The notes under the pieces were generated by a model. That model did not search any database and was not told the origin of the DNA. It was given only the letters and a program-made list of their open reading frames with translations. The position numbers were made by a program, and so were the translations under genes. A DNA stretch of 36,034 bases from Rickettsia endosymbiont of Oxypoda opaca (GTDB lineage Bacteria; Pseudomonadota; Alphaproteobacteria; Rickettsiales; Rickettsiaceae): the NCBI GenBank assembly GCA_020881235.1, contig JAJIYK010000086.1, positions 1 through 36,034 on the forward strand, read 5' to 3'. Of the stretch, positions 26,094 through 34,110 are shown piece after piece. Numbering within the stretch: position 1 is the stretch's first letter; every line of letters begins with the position of its first letter.

Positions 26094-26196
26094 CTGGATG
26101 CCGTGATCAAGTCACGGCATGACACAGCCTTTTCTTTAACGTTCGTACAGTAGAGGGTCAAGCCACGGTATGACACCATACTTGTAATAACCATAA
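26094..26196. repeat. Right half of repeat R13, downstream of the GIY-YIG ORF
   Basis: CTGGATGCCGTGATCAAG and the partner half TCACGGCATGACAC, then a type B right terminus (CGTTCGTACAGTAG) joined to GGTCAAGCC and ACGGTATGACACC. Together with 25672-25756 it forms one composite repeat split by the ORF. Confidence 0.8.
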
Positions 26197-26247
26197 TTCT
26201 ATAACTTAGTAAAAATACCATAACGTAATAAACATAAAATCATCTTA

Positions 26248-28611
26248 ATGTACAAATCATTATATTTTTACTTAAAAATTTTTAGCGTGCTGGCTTTAAT
26301 AGGTTTTGGCGTAGTTGCTTATTTAATCTATTATTATTCGAGAGATCTACCGGACTACTCACAGCTGGCAAATTATTATCCGCCGTCAGTGACTCGTGTT
26401 TATTCTCGTGATGGGAAATTAATGGAAGAATATGCCTTTGAACGTCGAGTATTTGTGCCTATTAACAGTGTACCGAATTCATTGATTGAGGCATTTATTG
26501 CAGCAGAAGATAAGAATTTTTTTAGCCATCCCGGCGTGGATATTCTGGGTATAATCAGAGCAGCGATCTTTAATATCTCAAACCTTCTGCATCATCGTCG
26601 AATGGAGGGCGGCTCTACCATCACTCAGCAAGTAGTAAAAAATTTCTTGTTAACCAATGAAGTTTCAATAAAGCGTAAGGTCAAAGAAGCCGTGCTATCT
26701 TATATGATTTCGAATACTTTCACTAAGGAGCAAATTTTAGAGTTGTATCTTAATCAAACATTTTTTGGTCATGGAGCATACGGCGTAGCTATGGCGGCAC
26801 AGAATTATTTTAACAAATCAATCGAAGAATTAACTATTGCCGAATCAGCCTTTATTGCCGGTTTGCCGAAAGCTCCTTCAAATCTAAATCCCGATAAAAA
26901 TTATGCAAGGGTAAAAGAGCGTCGTGACTATGTAGTTCTTAGAATGCTTGAAGATGGCTATATAACTGAAGAAGCGGCAATAGAGGCCATAGACACACCG
27001 ATTATTTTACAAAAACGAGATCGCAATGAAACGATTACGGCAGATTACTACGCAGAGCAAGTAAGGGAAGAAGTAATTAAAATGCTAGGTAGCAAAGAAG
27101 AATTTTATACGGGCGGTCTGACTATTATCACTTCTTTAGATACAGAAATGCAAGGAATCGCTGAAAATTCGCTTAGAAAAGGTATAAGAGAATATGATCG
27201 GAAATACGGTTTCAGGAAACCGATCGCTAATATTACCCTTGAGAATTGGCAAGAAAATTTAAAAAATTTACCGTCTCCCCCATCACTTCTCGAATATAAG
27301 CTAGCCGTGATATTGGACGTGGCGGATAATTATGCTGAAATCGGACTTGAAAACGGCAAAAAAGCTAAAATTCCTATTTCCGAAATGAAATGGGCAAAGA
27401 GTAATTTAAAATCAGTTAAAACTATATTAAAAAAAGGCGATGTAATAGTAGTTGAGCCGGTAAAAGATTATTATGCTCTTCGACAAATTCCGGCAGTAAA
27501 CGGTGCTATTATGGTTATGAATCCAAATACCGGTCAGGTACTGGCAAGCGTCGGCGGCTATGATTTTACTGCCAGTAAATTTGATAGAGTAACGCAAGCA
27601 TTGCGGCAACCCGGGTCTTTAAGCAAAACTTTTGTTTATCTAGCAGCTTTAGAAAACGGCATAAAACCTAATCAAATTTTTGACGACGGACCGATAGAGA
27701 TATCTCAAGGCGAAGGTATGCCTAGCTGGCGACCTAAAAATTATGAAGGAAAATTTTTAGGTCCCATTACTATGCGTACCGGTCTTGAGAAATCTAGAAA
27801 TCTTATAACTGTTCGAGTGGCTACTGCCGTGGGTCTTACAAAAATCGTTGATATAATTAAGCGTTTCGGAATTAATAGCGAGCCGAAAAAAGTTTACTCG
27901 ATGGTACTCGGTTCTATTGAAACTACGCTTGAAAAAATGACTACTGCCTATGCGATTATAGCAAATTCCGGTAAAAAAGTCTCACCGCATTTTGTGGAAT
28001 TGATCAAAGACCGCAACGGCAAAATAATTTACCGCCGAGATAATAGAAATTGCGAATCTTGTAACGTTTCGGATACTGAGCTAGAAACGGCAATGCTAAC
28101 TATACCGGCAGAGAATGCTTATATGGTTATAGATGAGGCTAGCAATTATCAAATTACTTCCTTTCTAACAGGAGCAGTAGATAGAGGAACGGCGTATTCA
28201 GCCAAAAAGCTCGGGAAGGTTATGGGGGGGAAAACCGGCACAAGTAATGATAGTAAAGATACGTGGTTTATCGGTTTTACTCCAAAAATAGTAGTCGGTA
28301 GTTATATCGGCTACGATATTCCTAAAACCCTTGGCAGATCGGCAACCGGTTCTAGTGTAGTATTACCTATTTTTATAGACTTTATGCAAAATGCTTATAA
28401 AGATATTCCTTCGCTACCGTTTAAAGTACCGGAGTCGATAAAATTATTAGCGGTAGATAGAGCAACCGGAAAAGTTACACCGCAAGGTAGCGTTATGGAA
28501 GCATTTAAAGTAAATAACATTCATATGCTCGAATCTGATGATTTTGTTAAAGATAATAATATTTTCGATTACGTTCCAACCGAAAAGGATAATTCTCAAG
28601 AGATATATTAA
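26248..28611 (+). CDS. mrcA: Penicillin-binding protein 1A (class A, bifunctional)
   Basis: This 787-residue peptidoglycan synthase has one N-terminal membrane anchor (about 8-30), a GT51 glycosyltransferase domain with Glu87 in AEDKNFFSHPG and GGSTITQQ (121-128), an OB-like linker, and a transpeptidase domain. The transpeptidase carries SLSK (Ser457 nucleophile, Lys460), SRN (516-518) and KTG (662-664). All catalytic motifs are present, so it should be active in the periplasm, consistent with rickettsiae retaining murein. It lies downstream of the GIY-YIG/repeat region and is followed by repeat R14. Confidence 0.97.
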   Translation: MYKSLYFYLKIFSVLALIGFGVVAYLIYYYSRDLPDYSQLANYYPPSVTRVYSRDGKLMEEYAFERRVFVPINSVPNSLIEAFIAAEDKNFFSHPGVDILGIIRAAIFNISNLLHHRRMEGGSTITQQVVKNFLLTNEVSIKRKVKEAVLSYMISNTFTKEQILELYLNQTFFGHGAYGVAMAAQNYFNKSIEELTIAESAFIAGLPKAPSNLNPDKNYARVKERRDYVVLRMLEDGYITEEAAIEAIDTPIILQKRDRNETITADYYAEQVREEVIKMLGSKEEFYTGGLTIITSLDTEMQGIAENSLRKGIREYDRKYGFRKPIANITLENWQENLKNLPSPPSLLEYKLAVILDVADNYAEIGLENGKKAKIPISEMKWAKSNLKSVKTILKKGDVIVVEPVKDYYALRQIPAVNGAIMVMNPNTGQVLASVGGYDFTASKFDRVTQALRQPGSLSKTFVYLAALENGIKPNQIFDDGPIEISQGEGMPSWRPKNYEGKFLGPITMRTGLEKSRNLITVRVATAVGLTKIVDIIKRFGINSEPKKVYSMVLGSIETTLEKMTTAYAIIANSGKKVSPHFVELIKDRNGKIIYRRDNRNCESCNVSDTELETAMLTIPAENAYMVIDEASNYQITSFLTGAVDRGTAYSAKKLGKVMGGKTGTSNDSKDTWFIGFTPKIVVGSYIGYDIPKTLGRSATGSSVVLPIFIDFMQNAYKDIPSLPFKVPESIKLLAVDRATGKVTPQGSVMEAFKVNNIHMLESDDFVKDNNIFDYVPTEKDNSQEIY

Positions 28612-28623
28612 GTTTACATATAC

Positions 28624-28801
28624 AGCGTCATTGCGAGCGACTTGATCGGCGTTGTTGCGTGGATCGAATTTTTGCAAAGCGTACGGTGTCATTCTAGTTC
28701 CTTGATCACGGCATCCAGTCTTTTTATTAATGTTTTTTCTAGATACCGTGGTCAAGCCACGGTATGACATTGAAGCCATTTTTCGAACCAAACAACAAAG
28801 C
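28624..28801. repeat. Palindromic repeat cluster R14
   Basis: A GCGTCATTGCGAG half-arm of the third family, then the type A outer arm GCGTTGTTGCGTGG, the asymmetric variant arm (28686-28718), a T-rich hinge and ACCGTGGTCAAGCC. It lies between the convergent mrcA and tsaE genes. Confidence 0.8.
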
Positions 28802-28808
28802 TCTATAA

Positions 28809-29243
28809 TTAAGCGGCAATATCGGGTAAAGTTACACAGCGGCGTTTATTATTTAGAGTTATTTGTAGGTTAATCCTAACTAACGGTTCAGGGAGTAAAT
28901 GCTCAATTATTTCCGGCCATTCTATTAGGCATAAATTGCCCTGTAAGGCATCTTCTATACCGAGTTCATAAATTTCTTCGGATGATTTCAACCGATAAAG
29001 GTCAAAATGATAGATCATAAAATTTGTTGCTTGGTAGGTTTGGAGAATATTGAAAGTCGGGCTAATAATTTCGGTGTTAGAGCCGCAAAAATATTTAATA
29101 ATTTCCCTGCATAGAAAGGTTTTGCCGGAGCCGAGGTCACCGGTAAATAGTACAACGCTACCCGCACTTAATTTTTGAGCTAAAATTTTAGCAAAATTTT
29201 TAGACTCTTCTTCGTTATTTAGCAATGTTTCGTGGTTTAGCAT
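28809..29243 (-). CDS. tsaE: tRNA threonylcarbamoyladenosine biosynthesis ATPase TsaE
   Basis: This 144-residue P-loop ATPase has the Walker A motif GDLGSGKT (35-42), PTFNILQTY and HFDLYRL, and ends in a short tail. TsaE works with TsaB and TsaD to place threonylcarbamoyl on A37 of ANN-decoding tRNAs. Length is normal for the family. It is transcribed toward mrcA (convergent) and lies between two repeat clusters with no cotranscribed partner visible. Confidence 0.96.
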   Translation of the reverse strand: MLNHETLLNNEEESKNFAKILAQKLSAGSVVLFTGDLGSGKTFLCREIIKYFCGSNTEIISPTFNILQTYQATNFMIYHFDLYRLKSSEEIYELGIEDALQGNLCLIEWPEIIEHLLPEPLVRINLQITLNNKRRCVTLPDIAA

Positions 29244-29273
29244 ATGTTATTAAGATGTCATTCAAAAAACCCA

Positions 29274-29655
29274 GTCATTGCGAGAAGGCATTGGCGTTGT
29301 TGCATGGCTCGACCTTGCCCTGTGTTGTACAAACTTTAAAGAAAAGGCTGTGTCATGCCGTGACTTGATCACGGCATCCAGAAAAATAAAACCATATTAG
29401 ACTTGTTTTAGAGCCTTTTTATGACGTTATAAAACTGGATTCCGTGGTCGAAGCCACGGCATGACAGAATTTTACCTCTTTAATTTCAATGTTCGTACAA
29501 CACAAGGCTTGACCACGGTATCCAGAAAAAACCTTAATAAAAAAACTGGATGCCGTGATCAAGGAACTAGAATGACACCGAACACTTTGCAAAAATTCGA
29601 GCCATGCAACAATGCCACCTCGCAATGACGTTTAGGGCATCCACGCAACAACGCC
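29274..29655. repeat. Three-level nested repeat cluster R15
   Basis: Outermost arms GTCATTGCGAG (from 29274) and CTCGCAATGAC (to 29629); within them type A outer arms GCGTTGTTGCATGGCTCGA and TCGAGCCATGCAACAATGCC; within these a full 186-bp type B element (29320-29505), followed by GGCTTGACC and a type A hinge plus variant right arm (29546-29578). It accounts for the whole 434-bp gap between tsaE and carD. Confidence 0.8.
29320..29505 (+). mobile_element. 186-bp type B MITE-like element
   Basis: Begins CTGTGTTGTACAAAC and ends GTTCGTACAACACAA. The right flank is GGCTTGACC (29506-29514); the left flank reads GACCTTGCC and no longer matches. Same length and internal layout as 23765-23950. Confidence 0.65.
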
Positions 29656-29677
29656 TTATGTGGTTCGCAATGAACGG

Positions 29678-30181
29678 TTACGCCACCAGCTTCTCACGCA
29701 ATACTTCTACTAATTTATTAATTGCCTCGGCGGGGTTTATATTTTCGAGAATAGCCAGCTCACCGGCAAGTCTATTTAATGCAGATTCGTAAAGGGTTCT
29801 TTCGCTGTAAGAACGATCATTATCAACATTTTTGTGGAGATCACGCAATACTTCAGCAACAGCAACAATGTTTCCTGAGTTAATTTTACCTTCATATTCT
29901 TGTGCCCTTCTACTCCACATTCTATTGCCTTGTTTAGCTTTACCTTGCAGGGTGGAATATATTACATCGAGGTCTTTTTTGCTTGCAACCGCTCTAAGAC
30001 CGACAACGACCGCTCTGCTAACAGGAACTTTTAGCGTCATTTTATCTTGTGGAAAAGAAATTACATAAACTTTAATTTCCGTACCGGCTAAAGTATGAAA
30101 TTCTATATTTATTATTTCTCCTACTCCGTGAGACGGGTATACGATTCTTTGCCCTATTTTAAACTCAGATTGTGTTGACAT
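29678..30181 (-). CDS. carD: CarD family transcriptional regulator
   Basis: This 167-residue protein has the N-terminal RNA-polymerase-interacting domain (FKIGQRIVYPSHGVGEI, then a Tudor-like fold to about 60) and a helical C-terminal DNA-binding domain with RAVASKKDL and WSRRAQEYEGKI. CarD proteins bind the polymerase beta subunit and stabilise open complexes, often at rRNA promoters. With RpoH at 7695 it is one of two general transcription regulators in this window. A strong Shine-Dalgarno, CGGAGG (30196-30191), precedes the ATG. Confidence 0.95.
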   Translation of the reverse strand: MSTQSEFKIGQRIVYPSHGVGEIINIEFHTLAGTEIKVYVISFPQDKMTLKVPVSRAVVVGLRAVASKKDLDVIYSTLQGKAKQGNRMWSRRAQEYEGKINSGNIVAVAEVLRDLHKNVDNDRSYSERTLYESALNRLAGELAILENINPAEAINKLVEVLREKLVA

Positions 30182-30424
30182 ATTTTAGTTCCTCCGTAAA
30201 ATATTTAGACTTACACTACTCACCTTTCTAGAAATTTTTGAAATAGTGAGAGGGGTATAATTGTAGTTTTATACAAAATACCAGAGCTTAATATAGCATA
30301 TTTTACTATAGTTAGAAAGTACTAAGTTTTATTATTATGATACGATTTTCGCAGAGATTTAAGTTAACAAAGAAAAAATTTATTATTGTAATAATATTAA
30401 TAAAATCCTATTGTATTTAAAACC

Positions 30425-30509
30425 CTCGTCATTGCGAGGAGGTACAAAGTACCGACGTGGCAATCTTATGAAATTAGCTGGATTGCTTCGCTTCGCTCGC
30501 AATGACGAG
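30425..30509. repeat. Palindromic repeat R16 (GTCATTGCGAG family, intact)
   Basis: Arms CTCGTCATTGCGAG (30425-30438) and CTCGCAATGACGAG (30496-30509) are perfect complements; an inner pair GCAATC/GATTGC lies between. Half-arms of this family occur at about 2289, 20104, 28625, 29274 and 29620. The rest of the 30182-30542 gap holds the carD leader (SD at 30191-30196) and A/T-rich sequence, with no gene. Confidence 0.8.
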
Positions 30510-30542
30510 AGGAGTAATTATATAACTAAAAAATAAATACCC

Positions 30543-31406
30543 ATGTATAATATTTTTATTACTATAATATTTTTATTGTTTTTAAGCTCTTGTTCTGAAG
30601 TTAAAGCCAAAGAACAAGAAGAAAAACCGGAGCAAGTCATAAAAGAAAATAGCGATATTTCGATAGAGCAAACAAAAGTCCCTGCAAATGTAAGCGAGCC
30701 GGTAGCTCCTCAAAATAGTGATAATAATTTCGAAGAACCGCCTACGGAAGCGGCTATTTCTGAGCAAGATAGTAATAATCAAGAAGTTACTTTGCAAGAT
30801 AAGCAAAAAAATGAAACGGTCACAGATTCTAGTGCTGCCTTGGTAGAATCCGCCGTAACTTTTAACGTCGGCAAAAACGACATCGTTCTTGGAAATAAAG
30901 AATCAAAGGTGGTGATGGTAGAGTATTTTTCTCCTACTTGCCCGCATTGTGCTTATTACCACACGGCGGCTTTCCCGGAAATTAAGAAAAAATATATTGA
31001 TACTAATAAAATAGCTTATGTTATTCGGGAATTTATTAGTAATAAGCAAGATTTGGATGCCGCAATTTTAGCTCGTTGCAAAGGTGATATAGATAGCTTT
31101 TTACAATTTCATAAAGTAATATTAGAGCAGCAAGATAAATGGGCGTATAGTAATAAATATCGTGAGCTATTAACAAATATCGGTCAAATCGGCGGTATTT
31201 CTCCTGAAACCTATCAACAATGTTTAAGTAACGATAAAATTACGGAGATATTGCTTGCTAATACTAATTTTGTAGCAAAAGCTCCAAAATTTATCGGTAC
31301 CCCGTCATTTTTTGTTAACGGTGTACAGATTGAGCAAGGATATACTATTAATAATATTTCGGTGGCTATAGATAAAGCTTTAGAGAAAGATGAAGTTAAA
31401 ATTTAA
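30543..31406 (+). CDS. DsbA-family thioredoxin-fold lipoprotein
   Basis: This 287-residue protein has a lipoprotein signal with the lipobox LSSC (Cys17), a Glu/Gln/Ser-rich disordered linker (about 20-103), and a DsbA-like domain (about 105-287). The active site is CPHC (Cys133-Cys136), and the cis-Pro loop is GTPSF (Pro254). Two further Cys (178, 227) could pair. It should be a membrane-anchored periplasmic thiol oxidoreductase resembling the DsbA/DsbG/BdbD group with a long flexible tether. The stop codon overlaps the atpI start (TAATG), so it heads the ATP synthase transcript. The symbol dsbA is not assigned because several paralogues exist in this family. Confidence 0.88.
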   Translation: MYNIFITIIFLLFLSSCSEVKAKEQEEKPEQVIKENSDISIEQTKVPANVSEPVAPQNSDNNFEEPPTEAAISEQDSNNQEVTLQDKQKNETVTDSSAALVESAVTFNVGKNDIVLGNKESKVVMVEYFSPTCPHCAYYHTAAFPEIKKKYIDTNKIAYVIREFISNKQDLDAAILARCKGDIDSFLQFHKVILEQQDKWAYSNKYRELLTNIGQIGGISPETYQQCLSNDKITEILLANTNFVAKAPKFIGTPSFFVNGVQIEQGYTINNISVAIDKALEKDEVKI

Positions 31407-31675
31407 TGGATCAGGAAAAATTAAAAAATATCCAAAAAAGAATAAAAGAATTTAAAGCAACAGAGGATTCTAATTTAAAGTCAAAGCAAGAAATTAGTAC
31501 ATTTACTATAGGCGTAGATTTAGTTGCCGGAACAATGGTCGGCGTGTTTATCGGCATAACGATCGATAAATTATTTAATTCCAAACCGTTATTTCTTATA
31601 TTATGTATGATAATAGGAATTATTGCCGGCTTTAATATAATTTGGCAAAAATTAAAAATAACTAATAAAAAATGA
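31406..31675 (+). CDS. atpI: AtpI/AtpZ-like F0F1 ATP synthase accessory protein
   Basis: This 89-residue protein has a polar basic N-terminus and two membrane spans (about 35-53 and 61-80) separated by a short loop, the layout of AtpI/AtpZ. These proteins assist c-ring assembly or magnesium/calcium handling. It starts one base before the end of the DsbA-like gene and overlaps atpB by 4 bp (ATGA), so its translation is coupled at both ends. Confidence 0.88.
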   Translation: MDQEKLKNIQKRIKEFKATEDSNLKSKQEISTFTIGVDLVAGTMVGVFIGITIDKLFNSKPLFLILCMIIGIIAGFNIIWQKLKITNKK

Positions 31676-32400
31676 CACACAGTCCTTTAGTCCAATTTAA
31701 CGTAAAAAATTTGCTCGAAATTCAGTTGTCGGGTATTGATATTAGTTTTACTAATTCCAGCGGCTATATGTTACTCGCTGTTATTTTAGCTTTGACTTAT
31801 TTTTATGTAGCTTTACAAAAAAAACAAGTGGTTCCTTCAAGGCTGCAGGTAAGTGCTGAAATGGTCTATAATTTGGTTACCGGTATGCTAAGTCAGAATG
31901 TCGGAGCAAAGGGGCGTAAATTCATCCCGTTAATTTTTAGTTTATTTATATTTATTTTATTTTGCAATTTGCTAGGTATGATTCCCTACGGGTTTACCGT
32001 TACTAGCCATATCTCAGTAACTTTTGCCTTGGCAGTTATGGTTTTTTTAACGGTAACGATTGTCGGTTTTTATAATTACGGGCTACATTTTTTGACCGTT
32101 TTTTTACCGCATGGAACTCCCTTATGGCTTGCTCCCTTAATGATAATAATTGAATTATTTACTTATCTTGCAAGACCGCTAAGTTTATCATTGCGACTTG
32201 CCGCTAATATGATAGCCGGACATATCTTATTAAAGGTAATAGCCGGCTTTTCGGTTTCTCTAATGATTTACTTGAAATTTATTCCGCTTCCTCTTATAGT
32301 CGTGCTAATCGGGTTTGAAATTTTTGTTGCGGTACTTCAAGCTTATATTTTTACTATTCTTTCTTGTGTGTATCTTAATGATGCTATTAACCTACACTGA
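31672..32400 (+). CDS. atpB: F0F1 ATP synthase subunit a
   Basis: This 242-residue inner-membrane subunit forms the proton half-channels. The essential Arg is Arg175 in [14 protein letters not shown]; other family sequence is [12 protein letters not shown] and [20 protein letters not shown] at the C-terminus. It has five to six hydrophobic spans. The gene is second in the F0 operon; a 36-bp-arm inverted repeat lies directly downstream before atpE. Confidence 0.97.
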   Translation: MTHSPLVQFNVKNLLEIQLSGIDISFTNSSGYMLLAVILALTYFYVALQKKQVVPSRLQVSAEMVYNLVTGMLSQNVGAKGRKFIPLIFSLFIFILFCNLLGMIPYGFTVTSHISVTFALAVMVFLTVTIVGFYNYGLHFLTVFLPHGTPLWLAPLMIIIELFTYLARPLSLSLRLAANMIAGHILLKVIAGFSVSLMIYLKFIPLPLIVVLIGFEIFVAVLQAYIFTILSCVYLNDAINLH

Positions 32401-32402
32401 TA

Positions 32403-32528
32403 TATAGCTTCAAGCATTAAGGTATAGACACTAAATTTTGCAAGTCTCGCTTGTGCTCACGTATTTAGTATACGCTGTGCAAGCTCGCTTTGAAATTTAA
32501 TGTCTATACCTTAATGCTTTTTGCTATA
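32403..32528. repeat. Palindromic element R17 within the ATP synthase operon
   Basis: Left arm 32403-32438 and right arm 32493-32528, 36 nt each, match at 32 positions (core AAGCATTAAGGTATAGACA). The centre contains GCAAGTCTCGCTTGTGCTCA and GTGCAAGCTCGC. This is a family distinct from types A and B and occurs once here. It fills the atpB-atpE gap and must be transcribed if the operon is one unit. Confidence 0.85.
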
Positions 32529-32588
32529 TCTTGATGTATACTAAGAAATTATAGTAGAATATTTATTTAATTAAAGTTGGGAATTTAT

Positions 32589-32813
32589 ATGGATATGATC
32601 TCTTTAAAATATATAGGTGTCGGGTTTATGGCTATCGGTATGTTTGGAGCGGCACTAGGTGTGAGCAATATATTTAGCTCACTACTAAGTTCGATAGCTC
32701 GAAACCCTTCAGCCTCCGAACAACTACAAAGAATGGCATTAATCGGTGCCGGACTTGCCGAAGCAATGGGGCTGTTTTCTTTTGTGATAGCGATGTTGCT
32801 TATATTCTCTTGA
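32589..32813 (+). CDS. atpE: F0F1 ATP synthase subunit c
   Basis: This 74-residue hairpin protein of two membrane helices is the c-ring subunit. The polar loop RNP is at 38-40 and the proton-carrying Glu58 is in GLAEAMG. No sodium-binding signature is evident, so proton coupling is likely. I start at the ATG at 32589 with GGGA 9-12 nt upstream; a TTG at 32577 would extend the frame by four residues (MGIY) but would remove the usual spacing and N-terminus. Confidence 0.97.
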   Translation: MDMISLKYIGVGFMAIGMFGAALGVSNIFSSLLSSIARNPSASEQLQRMALIGAGLAEAMGLFSFVIAMLLIFS

Positions 32814-32846
32814 TATTACTGTTGGTTGTCATTCCATGACTTGGTC

Positions 32847-33095
32847 GATGTTGTTGCATGGCACATAATTTACCGTATTATGGTTATTACAAGTATGGTG
32901 TCATACCGAGGCCCCTTCCACGGTATCCAGAAAAAACCTTAATAATAAAGACTGGATGCCGTGATCAAGGAACTAGAATGACACCGTACGCTTTGCAAAA
33001 ATTCGAACCATACAACAACGCCCCGCCTCCGTAGGAATGACATACAGTACTTTTTTAGAACCATGTCAACAACACTGTCGTAGCCACGGCATGAC
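32847..33095. repeat. Palindromic repeat cluster R18 within the ATP synthase operon
   Basis: A type A composite between atpE and atpF': outer arms GATGTTGTTGCATGG and CATACAACAACGCC, left inner arm GTGTCATACCGAGGCCCC (mutated stem), and the asymmetric variant right arm (32952-32984). A decayed GTAGCCACGGCATGACAC follows at about 33077-33094. No gene is present in the 318-bp gap. Confidence 0.8.
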
Positions 33096-33131
33096 ACAAA
33101 ACCAATCCAATCCTTCATTTACGAGCAATAT

Positions 33132-33605
33132 ATGCCGCAATTTGATCTTACTAACTATTATTCACAAATTTTTTGGCTAATTGTTACTTTCAGTTTGCTA
33201 TATATTGTTGCTTATAAATTTATAGTGCCTGTTGCTGAGCAAATTTTAAATAACAGACAGGTAAATATTCAAGATAATGTAGAGCAAGCGGATAAATTAA
33301 CGCTAGAAGCTGAAGAATTAACTAAGTATTATCATGAAGAATTAACTAAAATATCAGATGATATAGCACATCTCAAAAAAGAGGCTATAAATTCCTTGGA
33401 AGGTACTTTTTTGGTAAAAAAAACTAATATGGAAAAAGAGTTAAAACAGCAGATAAAACAAAATCTTGAAGATATAAATATAGCCAATAAAGCCTTTTGG
33501 CTTAATGGGAACAATGCCGTAGCAAGCTTAGCTGCTAATGTAATTAAAAAAATTACCGGTAAGCAAGCTGATATAAATTTATTAAAGAAAATTACAGGAA
33601 AATAA
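33132..33605 (+). CDS. atpF': F0F1 ATP synthase subunit b' (b-like)
   Basis: This 157-residue peripheral stalk subunit has one N-terminal membrane helix (about 9-30: [20 protein letters not shown]) followed by a long charged coiled coil. [20 protein letters not shown] is typical of the alphaproteobacterial b' subunit, paired with a second b gene directly downstream. It is separated from atpE by repeat cluster R18. Its stop codon is one base from the next ATG. Confidence 0.93.
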   Translation: MPQFDLTNYYSQIFWLIVTFSLLYIVAYKFIVPVAEQILNNRQVNIQDNVEQADKLTLEAEELTKYYHEELTKISDDIAHLKKEAINSLEGTFLVKKTNMEKELKQQIKQNLEDINIANKAFWLNGNNAVASLAANVIKKITGKQADINLLKKITGK

Positions 33606-33606
33606 G

Positions 33607-34110
33607 ATGATGAATTTTTTAGATGAAAGTTTTTGGCTTGCCGTGAGTTTTATATTTTTTATATATTTAATTTATAGACCGACAAAAAAAGCAATTTTAA
33701 AATCCTTGGATACTAAAGTTTTAGAAATTCAGGAAAAGGTTTTAAAAGCCGAAAAGTTAAAAGATGATGCTGTTTTGTTATTTGCTCAAATTAGCGAACA
33801 AATAAAAAAGTTAGAAATTTTGCGTAATAAAATGCTGCAAGAAGGGGCAAAACATACCGAAGAAATAGTTAAAGAAAAAAATAAGGAAATAGAAGAACTT
33901 TTAGAACATAAAAAAATAGAAGTTGTTAAGTTAATCGAAAATCAAAAAAACCAAGCAAGTCAAGCTTTACAAGTCGAACTTTGTGACCAAGTAATAGAAT
34001 TAGCTTTAGCTTATTTTCAATCATCAAAAAGTACCGACTTGTTAGATAGCGATATTGCTAAAAATCTAATGAATAATCAAATTAAAAATTCTGATAATAA
34101 ATATAATTAA
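33607..34110 (+). CDS. atpF: F0F1 ATP synthase subunit b
   Basis: This 167-residue subunit has an N-terminal membrane span (about 8-21, [17 protein letters not shown]) and an alpha-helical coiled coil with [18 protein letters not shown], linking F0 to F1 with subunit b'. Two tandem ATGs (33607, 33610) are possible starts. The gene lies one base after atpF' and ends the F0 operon; its last 4 bp overlap the convergent ABC-F gene. F1 genes are elsewhere, the usual alphaproteobacterial arrangement. Confidence 0.93.
   Translation: MMNFLDESFWLAVSFIFFIYLIYRPTKKAILKSLDTKVLEIQEKVLKAEKLKDDAVLLFAQISEQIKKLEILRNKMLQEGAKHTEEIVKEKNKEIEELLEHKKIEVVKLIENQKNQASQALQVELCDQVIELALAYFQSSKSTDLLDSDIAKNLMNNQIKNSDNKYN

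Noticed and set aside
28447..28791. 114-residue minus-strand frame over the end of mrcA and repeat R14
   Set aside because: It runs antisense into the conserved mrcA coding region and its N-terminal half is repeat sequence.
29419..29625. 68-residue minus-strand frame in the tsaE-carD gap
   Set aside because: Entirely within nested repeat R15, with no ribosome-binding site or recognisable domain.
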